DNA from: Lactifluus volemus
Taxonomy: Eukaryota; Basidiomycota; Agaricomycetes; Russulales; Russulaceae
DNA length: 64,000 nt
Reading direction: 5' to 3'
Assembly (NCBI GenBank): GCA_022376515.1
Contig: WTXI01000007.1
Location: 496,001-560,000, forward strand
The position numbers were made by a program, and so were the translations under genes. The notes under the pieces were generated by a model. The model was not told the origin of the DNA and ran no database searches. It worked only from the letters and a program-made list of their open reading frames with translations. Shown here piece by piece: positions 34,206 to 45,996 of the stretch (positions within the stretch are counted from its first letter, which is position 1; each line of letters begins with the position of its first letter).

Positions 34206-34974
34206 TAAAGGTCCAACAAGATTTCAGCAAGGGCCGTTGATTTCCGACCGGCGCGCCATAGGGGCGTACAGTATTTCATTGGCCCTTGTTACCCACGCGG
34301 AGTAGTTGCTGTATGTACAGATGATTCCTCGTAGCCAAATAGAGCCTATCTATCACATATTCATAGGACTTGCCAGGTCTCGATTCCTATCTTGTCAGCT
34401 TTGAGCTTCAAAGTTTCAACTCGAAGCTTAAGGCTAACTCTCTGAACTTGAGATTCTGAGAAACCATCCGATGCACGATTACTGTCATTTATCGACTCGG
34501 GTGCTCTCGCAGGTGAGCAAGCAGGTGAGTCTTATTTTCAATTTAGGAGAACCACTTGGACTGCCCCCCAAACTGCCTGAGCAGATTTAACAAGGAAATG
34601 TCTTACTGTAATCATTGGTTTGTGCAGTACTACATCTTATCGTTGGGGTTGCAATCACTGCATCAAGAGCCCTAAACTGTTTGCCATTTCTTGTGTTATG
34701 GGTATACATATGCAACTTGCGTGGCTGCGCGGAACCTGTTAGAGGGGCTAAACGGTCTCCAAATCAGCATCTGTATTCCGGAACATACAACTGGGACAAG
34801 GAGAGATGGGGAGGGCGGAAGGATCATGAAAGACAGTAGTCAGTGCTAGATCGACTATACATAGACGAAAGGAACGCTCCATCTCATGGCTTTGTTGTGA
34901 ATAGTTACTTCCAAAGGAGAATGTTTACGGACAGCTGCACTTATTCGGTGGATTGACGTGATGACCTGGTCATT
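34206..34974 (+). other. inter-gene block, module 4 left part
   Basis: Conserved block with GAACCTGTTAGAGGGGCTAA (near 34732) and ATGGCTTTGTTGTGAATAG (near 34884). It is interrupted after GGTCATT by the CACTA element and continues at 40402 with ATTGGTTTTGG. Confidence 0.6.
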
Positions 34975-35299
34975 CACTATGCACTACACAACGGGTTTTA
35001 ATTACCCCTATATCTCGGGTCCTAAAGCATCTAAGAAGATAGGAAATGGAACCCGGTTCCCGAACACCACTGGGTTAAAATAAGTTTGTTAAATACGGTT
35101 TCGTTTGAGTCGTTTACTGTCCAAAATACCCGGTATGTTTTTGACTGAAAATGAGAACCCGGCTAGTTTGAATAACTCGTTTAACAAGTAAAAAATGACT
35201 CATAATAAAGGGCTTTTTTCCCCATTAAAAAAACTTCAAAATGAACATAAAAGCGGGTTCTTTTGACAACTTATCTTTATTCCATAAAACTTGGAAAAA

Positions 35300-35520
35300 A
35301 AGGTAAAAATAGCTCAGAAAAGGTGTTAAAAAAGACTCGAAATATGGGGGTGAAAAAACTCAAAATTGAGGTATAAAAGACTCAGAACCTGGTGTCAAAA
35401 AGACTCAAAAGCGGGGGTAAATTCAACTCAGTATTGGGGACAAAACAGCTCAGTATTGGGTGTGAAAAAAGTCAGAATACAGGGTAAAAGTAACTTGGTA
35501 TAGGGGAAAAGAAGCTCAGC
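35300..35520 (+). repeat. left subterminal repeat array of the CACTA element
   Basis: About eight degenerate units of roughly 26-30 bp around AAAAGACTCAGAATTGGGG, all in one orientation. Such arrays are transposase-binding regions in CACTA elements. Confidence 0.65.
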
Positions 35521-36554
35521 CTAGCTACTCGTCATCGGCATTACCGATGACGCAGTCGTCGTCGTGGCACTGGTCACATCGTCCGTGTCGTCATTATCCT
35601 CATTGTCACCAGCACTCCCCTCAGCATCACTTCCGGCTCCAAAATCACTCGCATTCGCATCACATAAGGCTGCAGCCAGGGCAGTACGCCTCCGAAGAGA
35701 TCGTTTTGAATTCTTGAGGTGCTGCTTCAACATTTCCGCACAGGGCCAATATGCAGGAAAACGCTTCGAAGTGAGGTAACTGTGCCTTTGTCGCATCTGA
35801 GGTGTGATTAGTACTGGTGGAGGCAGTAGGCCAGTAGACCTACTAGGGTGTTCACAAGAGCAAGCTTTCCATGGTCTTGCTTCTTGTATGAACGCGTCTT
35901 GTCGATGCCAACATGAGTTGAGACTTCCCTGATATCTCTCTAAGTAGGGCGAGGCGAAGATGAAAAAAGTCGAAGTAAGTCACAAGAGCGTGACGGCATC
36001 AGAAATGTGGCGACAACGTGTTTGATGGAAAACTTACCAACATCGCTTTATATTGCTCCCTGTCCTTGTCGTTCCCATCAAGCCCCATGGCCTCAATCAG
36101 CACGAACCCCTTCCTTTTGTCCCCTGCCTCTCCAAGTGGCTTCTCAATGATGACGACATCTTCAGCGCGTTTGGTTTTGTTCACGCTTGCCAGCACTTCG
36201 TCACGAGCCTTAAGAGCGCTTGCGAGCTTGGCTTCAGTGCTCTTGAGCTGAGCTATCGGAGAATGAATTAGGATTCCTCAACCAAAACTTCAAAGACACA
36301 CCTTTTAACGTTGCCACGTCGTCGGCATTGGTGAGAGATTCAACTGAATCAACTGAATCAGTCGTGACTGTTGTCACAGGTGCTCCATCATTCCCCTTGT
36401 TTAGGGTGTTCCTCTCTCGTTGCTTGGTGGAGCGAGACGGTTTTGAACGGGGTGCTTTGCTGGCAGGGCCAGAACGAACGTTCTCTTCAGCACCTTGCTG
36501 TCCTCGAGCTGAGATTCGTGAGGACTTTTCTTTGGTCCCACGCGTAACAGGCAT
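35521..36554 (-). CDS. CACTA accessory protein with coiled coil
   Basis: ATG at complement 36554. Exon 1 reads MPVTRGTKEKSSRISARGQQ and ends DDVATLK; after a short intron (GTGTGT...GATAG) follows AQLKSTEAKLASALKARDEV, a clear coiled-coil register, then VVIIEKPLGEAGDKRKGFVL. Two more introns lead via REVSTHVGIDKTRSYKKQDH to the last exon, MRQRHSYLTSKRFPAYWPCA, and an acidic Asp/Glu-rich C-terminus; stop at 35521. Divergent from the transposase gene, about 185 bp apart, so they probably share a promoter. Comparable in place to the second genes of plant CACTA elements, but no homology is claimed. Frame open with plausible splice sites. Confidence 0.6.
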
Positions 36555-36738
36555 TGACGTCTAGTTACAGAGGATTGAGAGTGAGGGGATGGTTGAGGGA
36601 AAAAGCAAAGTCCGCGACTCCGAGTCGAACTATCGGCCTAAACGTCAAGTAAAAAAAACGGCTAAGTTAATCCCGCTGCTTACTATACCATACCACTCCC
36701 GCGCCCGCTCTCCCCTTCTGCACACCTTCCGAGTTATC

Positions 36739-39700
36739 ATGGCTGGAAAAATCAAGTGTCTCTGTCCTTGTGGAAAGAAAGTCGACCAGAAAACACTCCG
36801 CCGCCACGTTGGTGGCCATGCACGGCCTAAAATTTGTGCCCTCCAGATCCATGGGCTTATTAGCACCGGCAGCCCAAGGACGCCTTTGCAAAGCCTCAGA
36901 AAACGACAGCGGCGTCTGGCCACCTCCCCAAGCACACCACGTCTTGCCACATCCCCAGGAATGCCTCTGCATGTCAAGAAACCGCGCTCAAAACTACTTT
37001 TTGGCAAGCACACGTGACTCAGAGCGCCACAATCTCCACCAGACGTTCTCCATCTCAATCCGCTCCCCCCCTCGCCCATTATAACTAACAATGATAGGCC
37101 ACCCTCACCTTCACCTCAGGATCGTTTTGAGGGCTCCATAGGACATCCCTTCAGCGCGAATGAGGCCGAGTTGTCAACCGATGACACCAGCGTAATCTCC
37201 CCCTCCTTTTCAACCCCTGTTCCACCACGCGGCCACTGTGCCATTGTCCTTGATTCTGATAGTGAGGGGGAAGATTTTGGGAGCTCCAAAGGCGATAACA
37301 GTGCCAGCTCTGATGACGAAATCACTTTGGACGCTTTGCTGGTTCAAGACTATGTTGTCGGTGACTGGGAGGACATAAATGAAGACTTGATGGATCAATT
37401 AGAGTCATTGGGTATGTGGCATCAACTCTTTTTCCATTATGAAGAAACTGAATGTCCTCAGGTGGTGAACAACTGGAGGAGCCTGACCTCCGGAGCATGC
37501 GCCTCTTCTCTTACAAAATCGAGGAGCACCTAACAGACAGTGCTTACAGCAAGCTTCAGTTTGTTTTCCCAGGTGTGGCCATCCCTTCAGCAAAAGAAAA
37601 CCGGATGCGGGCTGCCTTTCTCTCCGCGTTTAAGGCACGGAGATTCGATTGCTGCATCAACTCGTGCTGCTGCTTCGTTGGCCCCAATCAAGACATCACC
37701 CAGTGCCCTTTCTGTGACGAAGTTCGCTTCAATTCGGCTGGCCGCGCTCGCAAACAATACACATTTATCCCATTGATCCCACGGCTTATCGGGATGTACT
37801 GAAACAAGGAGTGCGCATTAACGCTCCGTTATCGGGATAGCTATCAGCCCGACCCAGATGGAACAATGAAGGACATCATGGATGGGAAGCTTTACCAGGA
37901 TTTGCAGAAGAAGAATGTCATCATCGATGGCAAGGTTTTCGATCACAAATTTTTCTCTGATTGGCATGACATCGCCTTAGGCCTGTCAACGGATGGGTTT
38001 GCTCCATTCCGACGCCGCAAACAAACCTGCTGGCCAATCATTGCCACGATCTACAACTTCCCCCCCGAGCTTCGTTGTCTGCGAGGTGTCATCATGCCCC
38101 TGGGCGTCATTCCGGGACCGCGTAAACCCAAGGACTTCGACTCCTACCTGTGGCCCCTTGTCGATGAGCTCATGCAGCTTGCAGTTGGTGTCCCTGCCTT
38201 CGACGCATCCACAAGCAGCGTTTTCACGCTTCGTGCATACTTACTCTATATATTTGAAGATATACCGGCTATCTCAATGGTGATGCGCATGAAAGGTCAC
38301 AACGGATACCGGCCTTGTCGACTCTGCAATATCACTGGCCTTGGCACTCCTGATGCACGTGCGAATACTCTCTATGTCCCCCACCACCGGAAGAATCACC
38401 CCAATGTGAAGAATGATCCGAGCGCTGTCCAGACATATGATGTGTCATCCTTACTGCTTCACACACACAACGAAATCCTCGAACAAGCCGAGTCGATTCA
38501 ATTCGCGCCCACAACGACTGCCTCCAACGACCTTGCCACAAAGTACGGCATTAAGGGCAAATCGATACTCTTCTCACTGTCGTCTGTCCGCTTCCCGGAG
38601 TCATTCCCATATGATTTCATGCATATGATATATGAGAATGTTCTTCCTAACTTGATTGCTTTCTGGACTGGAACTTACAAGGACCTCAATCACAATGGGC
38701 ACGAGTATTTATTGGACAAGAAGGTCTGGCAACATGCCGGAAGCGCTGCCGCTGCCGCCGGTTCATCAATTCCTAGCGCTTTCGGACAGCGTCCCCCTGA
38801 TCCTGACAGCAACCGGATGGCGTGTACAGCTGAGTCATGGGCGTTCTGGATGCAATACCTTGCTCCTGCGCTCCTCGAAAACAAGTTCACACGGGTCAAA
38901 TACTTCTCTCATTTCCTCCACCTGGTTGAACTTGTCAAGATCTGCACCCAATTCGAGATCACGCGCGATGAGCAAAGACTTATTCGGGAAGGTTTTCAAG
39001 GTTGGGTTAGGGTCTACGAGAAGTAAGTGCCCCACCCCATTTTCCAGAGCGCGTGTGATTTACTGGACTCTGCAGGCTCTATTATCAACACAAACCCGAA
39101 CGTATCTCTGCCTGCCCACTCACCATCCACATCCTCCTCCACGTTGCAGATAGCATGGATTGGTGCGGCCCTGTTTGGGCGTATTGGGCTTTCCCGATGG
39201 AGCGTTTCTGCGGTGAACTCAAGATGGCAATCAAGAGCCGTCGCTTCCCTTATTTGGCCATCGATAATCACCTTGTCGCTGTCGCCCAAATCTCCCAGAT
39301 CAAACAGAGGTATAACTGTATCAAGGAACTCTCCCTTCATCAACCAACAGCAGCCACTGGCATTCCGAAGACCGCATTCATCCCAAGCAATCCTCAATGT
39401 ACGTCGCTATTACATTTCACTGACTGGACTTCCTACTGATTTAATGTAGATGAAACCTGCATACTGCTGGCACCCGCACGTCCACCAAACCTTTCAATGC
39501 ACATTCATAGTCTCATCACCAACGCCCTTGCAGTTCAATGTGGCATAGATATCAGACTTATCAAGGATTATTTCGGCCAAATCAAGATCGTTGAGTGGGC
39601 AGGTGTTCAGCGCCTAGGCGGTGGCGATGTCATGCACAGCACCTCGTTTCGACAGTCCTGGCTTAGTGAAGACCATCGTGACACCACATGTATACGTGTA

Positions 39701-40096
39701 AGTGTAAACTGACCCTTAGACTGCTGTATTACTAACCCTTGTTCAAAGTATGATGCCGTTATAGATCTGCGTGCACGGAACCATCGAGCCAGCCCTCTCT
39801 ATTCGCTGAGGGATTTTTACGGCCGCTTATTGCATGTCTTCCTTGTTACACTGCCCGCTGCTGAAGATCTTGGATTTGAACAGCCCAAAGAGGTGATTCT
39901 TGCAGGTATACGGACCTTCAATATGGTAGGCCACAACAAGGCCAAGATGCCTCTCATAAGTGGTGAATCTACCCTTGACATTGTCGATATAACGTGTGTA
40001 CAGTGTCTCATTGGCCGTGTACCAATTGGAGGGGGTATAGAGGTGATCATAGACCGCACAGGCAACACTCAGAAGGCATACTTAGTTGAGGACTAA
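36739..40096 (+). pseudogene. tnp2-family transposase with two in-frame stops
   Basis: Start MAGKIKCLCPCGKKVDQKTL, a CxC...H zinc-binding N-terminus. Exons about 36739-37411, 37462-39022, 39076-39398, 39450-39697 and 39749-40096, with GT-AG introns of 50-54 nt. Core motifs of tnp2 transposases: CINSCCCFVGPNQDITQCPF, LYQDLQKKNVIIDGKVF, GLSTDGFAPFRRRKQTCWPI, MRMKGHNGYRPCRLC, FPYDFMHMIYENVLPNLIAF and WCGPVWAYWAFPMERFCGEL. Two TGA codons interrupt an otherwise open frame: 37015-37017 in the linker and 37800-37802 just before NKECALTLRYRDSY, inside the conserved core. Apart from these the frame is intact to the stop at 40096, so inactivation is recent. Each could be a single-base change. Confidence 0.88.
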
Positions 40097-40132
40097 TTGC
40101 AGCGTCGTATGAGTTCCTAATACCCGTTTTTT

Positions 40133-40239
40133 GGGTCATGAATTTGAGTAGTTCATTCTTTCAATTGGTCCGCGTTTATCTCACCCATTTTTCGGGTCAC
40201 GAAAACGGGTAGTTCATTATTTCATCTAGTACGCGTTTA
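40133..40239 (+). repeat. right subterminal repeats of the CACTA element
   Basis: Two units 60 bp apart: GGGTCATGAA...GTAGTTCATTCTTTC...CGCGTTTAT (40133-40179) and GGGTCACGAA...GTAGTTCATTATTTC...CGCGTTTAT (40193-40239). Confidence 0.7.
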
Positions 40240-40550
40240 TTTTCCCCGGAAATAGGGTGCTACTTAGGACTCGTTAAAACCGTGTTTATTCAACTCGGAG
40301 TATAAATTTTTCAATGTACTCGTCATTTGTCTGTTTACCGGGTAAATGATCACTTTGATACCGATTTCGGGTCCACTGAACCCGCTCGTGGGCGCATAGT
40401 GATTGGTTTTGGCGAGTTAAGCCCAAAAGTTAAGATAGAGGGATGCGGATGTGTACCGCCTTGCTAGTGATGGACGTGGGTAACCCTGGGGTATCTCCAG
40501 CGGTACCCCTACCCCTACCCCTGAAGAACCCATACCCCAGGCACGGGTAC

Positions 40551-40672
40551 GGGTTTCCCGCAGGATTGTCTGGGGGTATCAGAAAAACCCATACCCGGTG
40601 GGTAAGGGTATGGGTTTCCCGCAGGGTTGTCTGGGGGTATCAGAAAAACCCATACCCGGTGGGTAAGGGTAT
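40551..40672 (+). repeat. 61-bp tandem repeat at the hAT left end
   Basis: Two units (from 40551 and 40612) of GGGTTTCCCGCAGG(A/G)TTGTC followed by TGGGGGTATCAGAAAAACCC; subterminal, rich in GGGTA motifs that recur at the right end. Confidence 0.8.
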
Positions 40673-41083
40673 GGGTTAGACACTCACTAAACAATTGAAC
40701 AAAGTCTCAGATATTTTCAGGTCTCAGGCTCAAACAACTTTATAGGCTCAGATGTTTACTATCTAAGCAGAGTCCATAAATGCCAGTGTAAATGACAAGG
40801 TAATAGTGTCCACTGCCCACAAGTGGCACAAGAATGACAAACTAAATCTGAGCCGGCCGAATGGGCATAGGCGAGGTGGTGCGTGGCCACGGATCGGACG
40901 GGCATAGGTGGAGGGGGCGGGGCGGGGAGGATGGATGGCCGTGAGCAAAGCAGTAACCCGGAGTGAGAGTGGCCGTGTGGGCCGGTTGAACAGGCGTTGG
41001 CGAGGTGGCACATGGCCGCAGATTGGACAATGGACAGGCGTAGGTGAAGGCAAGCAAGGCAGGCAGGATAAATGGCCGTGCGC

Positions 41084-41529
41084 GGGGTAAACGCGGCCGC
41101 GTGGGCAGTCAGATCGGATGGGCACGGGCAGTGTGCAGGTCGAACAGGCGTGGGTGAGTACCGGTGCGAGCAGGTCGGGATGGGCACGGACAGGAACGAG
41201 GAAGGACGAGGGGGAGGTGTTAGCAAGCGGTATGATGAGAAAGTAGATAGAAAACGCACCTTTTGGACGAGGAAAACCGTGATGAGGCAGAGGGCGTCGA
41301 GGGGTCGGGGTAAACGTGGCCGCGTGGGCAGTCAGATCGGATGGGCACGGGCAGTGTGCAGGTCGAACAGGCGTGGGTGAGTACCGGTGCGAGCAGGTCG
41401 GGATGGGCGCGGACAGGAACGAGGAAGGACGAGGGGGAGGTGTTAGCAAGCGGTATGATGAGAAAGTGGATAGAAAACGCACCTTTTGGACGAGGAAAAC
41501 CGTGATGAGGCAGAGGGCGTCGAGGGGTC
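41084..41529 (+). repeat. two 223-bp tandem units in the hAT 3' region
   Basis: Units at about 41084-41306 and 41307-41529 differ at only a few bases. They lie downstream of the recognised transposase exons and create a long Pro/Ser-rich minus-strand frame that I do not regard as protein. Confidence 0.8.
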
Positions 41530-41782
41530 GGGGCATAGGCATCGGCAAGTCCGGGGGGATGAAATTGACGGCAGATCTGCGGCGCGAGGAGGGAAAGAAA
41601 TTCAAAGAATGACGTAGGGAGAGGGGGTATACAGGTATTGCCAGGACGATGTAGACAATATTACTACGCATGAGAGACCAGGAGATGCAGGAGGAAATGA
41701 TGAGATGCGCGGGTTGGGGCAGGCGATGATGAGAACGACGGTATGAGGTGACGGTGCTTAGGAAGAGAGCGACTAAGCTCAC

Positions 41783-44700
41783 CTTAGCATCACAGGGTAT
41801 GACATCCCAACTGGCATCCAACCCCTTCATTTCCTTGTCATCTGGCATGGACGCTGCATCTGACAAGTCCGTAGTTAGAAGAAAACCGGCCTTATTCCAT
41901 GCGTTGAGACAAAGGAGGGCGCGCGTTGACTGAGATGAAATCCGGTTACGGATATGAGAAATAAGTAGGCGTCCTCGGCTGAAAACGCGTTCCACTGCGA
42001 CGGACGAGGCTATAAGGTTTTGTCAGCCAGGACATGATAGACATAGAATAATGGTGTGAGACTCACCTGGAATAGTCAAATAATCCCGGGCCATCCGCCA
42101 TAGACGAGGGTAAGTGCCTTTATTCTCGACCCACCAGCGCAATGGGTCCGTAACGTCCTTGATGCGGCCAGTCGAGAGGTAGCGGTCGAGTTCGTCCATG
42201 AATTCGTCTTCGTCCAGGCTCGAGTCTGAATCTGTCAATTCGGTCGCCAGGGGTTCACTATCAGACGAGTTTGGTGCCTAGTGAGGTAATATAATGAGCG
42301 CACGAACGGGAGAACAAAACGGACTTACGGTCGTCTTGGGAGCACACGCAGGACGAGGGGCTTTGTGGATGACATAGTCGGCATAGGAGGACTTGTACTG
42401 CTCTCTGACAATGTGTTTTGCGATGTCAATCCACTCTTGTTCCCAACCAAGTTTCATGAAGTACTTTAATTTGTACTTGGGATGGAGCACTAAAGTATAT
42501 TAGTATCTACAGTATCAGAAATGTGAATGAAATAGATGACGAACCCATAGCGATGCGATAGACCTCAGATTTATCAGTCAGTGAGTAATACTTGTTTAGT
42601 AGCGCCTTGCCCATCATCAGCGCAGCTCGAAGAGCTGGAGATTTGTCATTGCTTTGCGAGGCCTTGGTGAGCTCGTCGTCCATCTTGTCCATGGCCGGAA
42701 TGACGGATGCGAGGCATGGGGTATCGGTCGAAAACTTCAATGTAACTGTCTTAAGAATCTACCACACAATATATCGTGAGTCGAACAATCAGGATGTCAA
42801 CGACGTTTGTCACGCGTACCTTAAGAACATCCCGAAGTTCCTTGACGAGCTCCCACTCCGACTCCGTAACCATGCAGTAACTGAGTTTCAGGGAGCGACT
42901 GTCTGTCATCTGGTTAATTGGGTCCTGATAGGAGCTCGCAAACTTGAGCATGTCGTAGGTTGAGTTCCAGCGTGTGGAAACATCACGAGGCATGATATTT
43001 TCAGCCAGAGTCTTCTTCGGGTCGTCAGCGTCTGTCGCAAGCTTTTTGATGGTGTTTCTCCACTCTGGCAAAAGAATGGTGGGCGAATTTTTGACCGCGT
43101 TGGAGAAACTTCGGAGCTGGTGCGCCGAAAAGGGTGAGTGAGTGTGTTGAGTTTGTGAGTAGGCTTACCTTATACAAGGCGTGGCGAAGTGGCTCAGTCA
43201 CCTTTGCCATATCTTTTACTTTCTCCCTCGTCGCCTGTTCCACCTCTGCCAAGTTCATACCCTTTTCATCGTTGTCATCTCTCTCATTTTCTTGGCCTAG
43301 TTCTGAAAGCTCTCCTACTGTGCCTGTGTCATCGTCATCTTCATCATCCGAGTCCTTTGTTGATTGGACCTCTTCTTCGGCTCCGGACTCGTTCTCACTG
43401 GCCTCATCATCGCGCCCTTTTGAAACATCAAACTGGCGCAAAACAGCCCTGGCTACCAAATTTACGATGTGGGCAAGGCATCGGGTACGGTTCGCAGCGC
43501 CGGGAAAGTGGTTGAGATCTTTTGCAAGAGTGTTGATCATCTGATCGTTGGCAGAGGCATTGTCACAGGTGATTCCCAGGATCTAATAAGATAAGTTAGC
43601 AAATCTTTCAGTTGCAGAGACATTTTTTAATCCAGAACTTTGTCAGAGATCTCGTAGTCTTCGAGAATCTTCGCGAACGCCGCGGCGAGATTGGCCCCAG
43701 TGTGTGACACTGCCAACTCGACAACATCCAAGAGCAAACATAGAGGCCGGCCCTTGTTTTCTAAATGGACGGTCACAGCCACAAATGACTTGTGGTTCGG
43801 GGATGTCCAGGCGTCCGTGGCGAAATTCAAGCGACCGTCATATTCCTGCCAGTCAGGTAAGTTCAATTTGTGCTGTTTGGATCCAATGGTGAACTAACTC
43901 TTAACAGTTTTATGACACGGCGTTTGACTCTCTGGAAGACCGTATCAACGTCACGCCTAACTGTCCGCGACGACGGGATTCGATAATGCGGACGCCCTGT
44001 TTTCATGAGGCTGTGGAAGGCGGGGTCATCGACAACACTCATGGGCCGCATGCTCTCGGCAACCCAACGGATGCATTCGACACTGCGATGGGGTTAGAGA
44101 GTCCGATACATGAACGTTCACGCGTTGACATACCGCGCTTCTTTGTATGTGTGCTGGCGTATCCTGTAAGTTATTTTCCCCCTCCCTTGCCGCTGAAAAC
44201 TTGCAGTGATTGACCCATCCATCACTTTAGCTTTGGCAAGGCCTTTTCGAATGCTCGTGATGTCCTTCGCTTCATCAGCCTGTTCAACGAGGTTCGTGCC
44301 CCAGCACATCTTCGCGTGCTTTCGAAGATTGCTAGTTGATCTTGCGTCACTCGTGTCAAGAAAACGACGGACGTTGCGCCCTTTGACCCCTTTGCCTTTG
44401 CAATAGGGGGCGCCGCATATGAATTCGTGGCAACGCCGGCCATTCACGACCTGCACGGATGGGCGCGGCTGGAAGAAGGCATAGATGGCTGAGGTCCACT
44501 CCTTCGACAATCGATCTGCGGGAAATTTCGTAAGTCACGGATCACTTTTAATCATTCTGGGATTGACCTAGTTCCGCTTCGGCATATCCAGGGCTCTCAA
44601 GGATTTCGATGTCGCTATCGGAAGGTATGTCGGTACGCATCTTACTCTTCTGCTGACGGTGTCCAGATCTAGGTATTTTGTCACGAGCTTCCTCTTCATC

Positions 44701-45054
44701 AGCAGACTCGGTGTCATCGACTCTAGACGTGGTCCGCATCTGCGCTTTCGTTTTTTTCTTTTTGCGTTTCCGAGTGGATTTCCCCCTGCGTGGCTCGGCG
44801 CAGGCAGGATCCTCGTCATCGCTAGAGGGCTCCAAGTCCGAGATCGGCAGTGGCGTTTTTTTCGGAGGCGGATGAACGGCCTCATTCTCGACACCAGATT
44901 GGACTGTCATGGTGGGTCTCACAGTCTCTTTTAGTCTTTTGACAGTTGCCGCTTTATCTGCAGAAATATTATCTTCATTGGTGGTATATGAGGTAAGCTT
45001 GCGTTTACGGGGCTCGCAGGTGATGAGCGACGGGTCAACTTCGTCGCGGGGCAT
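41783..45054 (-). CDS. hAT transposase
   Basis: About ten exons on the minus strand. Start MPRDEVDPSLITCEPRKRKL at 45054, a basic, Ser-rich N-terminus; then a BED-like zinc-finger exon (WTSAIYAFFQPRP, CGAPYCKGKG, NLRKHAKMCWG). Then RWVAESMRPMSVVDDPAFHS, LNFATDAWTSPNHKSFVAVT, KVLILGITCDNASANDQMIN and RTRCLAHIVNLVARAVL, an acidic insert, RDVSTRWNSTYDMLKFASSY, VLHPKYKLKYF, and the C-terminal dimerisation motif ASSVAVERVFSRGRLLISHI with ALLCLNAWNKAGFL. These are the RNase-H-like core and dimerisation blocks of hAT transposases; the protein excises and inserts the element in the nucleus. No stop or frameshift was seen across the exons I could join, so the element may be autonomous. The last exon is uncertain: a GTGAGC donor at 41782 implies a further short exon. 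Confidence 0.82.
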
Positions 45055-45996
45055 GGAGGGGGGGGGGAGTTACCAGGTCGAGGGGGGAGGATGAATGAGG
45101 GGATTCTATCGGTGCGTTTTCTATCTAATAAATTTTTTTTTGGTCACTAAACACGGCGAACAGTTGATTGAAGTCCGCGAGTCTGTCCGCCCTTTCCTTT
45201 TCTGTGTTTCTTCGCATATAGGGCTTTCCCTGCCCATGTGTTCAGGTACTTCTGTTTCTTTCATGTTTTTTTGTGCTGACAACCTACCCCCTTTAGGTTG
45301 AACACAGGACTATATGGACAGCTGCAAGGTATCGCATTGTATGGCAATTTTTACCCCCCGGGGCATTCAGCCCCCGCTTCCGTGAGTCCGTGACATTGAC
45401 CTCACAATTTCGTTCCCGCTCACCGCATGTGTCAGGCCAAGAGGGTCAAGATGTGCGCCGCACCGGGAGGATCAAAACCATCGACGCGTTCGAGCCCTGC
45501 GTCTATGCAGCGCCGACTTGGATGTTGAGGAAGTTGTTGAAGGTCAATTGAAGGGATCGAGCCCCTGCATCTATGCAGCGCCGATACGGACGTCTCAGAA
45601 ATATTTAATACTTTAACTTATGTATCAGCTGGGTGGATGTGGAAGGTGAAGTGGATGGAAGCAATATATGTTAACTCATTGTGGAGAGGAGTTGCATGGG
45701 CATCGGGTTGAGTAGTACAAATCTCCTCAGGTGGAGTCAGGCCAGCGTTCGTTGCAATTTTAAGTGCTGTGTACCAGACCAGTAATACTGCTAGCAATTT
45801 GAGAACAATAACATGCGATCAATTGGCTGGGACCAAGACTTGCGAGCACACATCAGATACCGCGGCTGCGGGTCCGGGTCCCGTGGTCTGGGGTATGGGT
45901 TTGGCGCGGGCCGACAAAATCGATACCCGGGACCCCGGCCCGTGGATACCCTACCCGCAAACCCGGTGGGTATACCCTAACCCGTGTCCAACCCTA

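Larger units (their letters stand above)
34975..40401 (+). mobile_element. CACTA (EnSpm/tnp2) DNA transposon
   Basis: The 5427-bp element begins CACTATGCACTACACAACGG and ends with the inverted form of CACTATGCGCCCACGAGCGG. Flanks are ATT (34972-34974) and ATT (40402-40404), the 3-bp duplication expected for CACTA elements; the empty site GGTCATTGGTTTTGG is seen in module 2 near 19112. It carries a tnp2 transposase gene on the plus strand, a divergent accessory gene on the minus strand and subterminal repeat arrays at both ends. The transposase frame has two stop codons, so this copy looks non-autonomous at present. Confidence 0.92.
40465..45996 (-). mobile_element. hAT DNA transposon
   Basis: The 5532-bp element starts TAGTGATGGACGTGGGTAAC; the right end in reverse reads TAGGGTTGGACACGGGTTAG. 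Both fit the hAT TAGNGNTGG terminus. The 8-bp duplication CGCCTTGC is identical at 40457-40464 and 45997-46004. It lies 63 bp from the CACTA element in the same module. It carries one transposase gene on the minus strand and internal tandem repeats. Identical duplications and an apparently intact gene argue for a recent insertion. Confidence 0.93.

Noticed and set aside
35300..35520. CRISPR-like array
   Set aside because: Units are degenerate, contiguous without unique spacers, and located at a CACTA end; the host is a fungus.
40763..41782. Long Pro/Ser-rich minus-strand frame downstream of the hAT transposase
   Set aside because: It consists mainly of the two 223-bp tandem units and follows a GTGAGC donor; low complexity and repeat origin explain the open frame.
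34975..45996. LTR retrotransposon or virus-derived element
   Set aside because: No long terminal repeats, integrase or protease; the ends and genes are those of CACTA and hAT DNA transposons.
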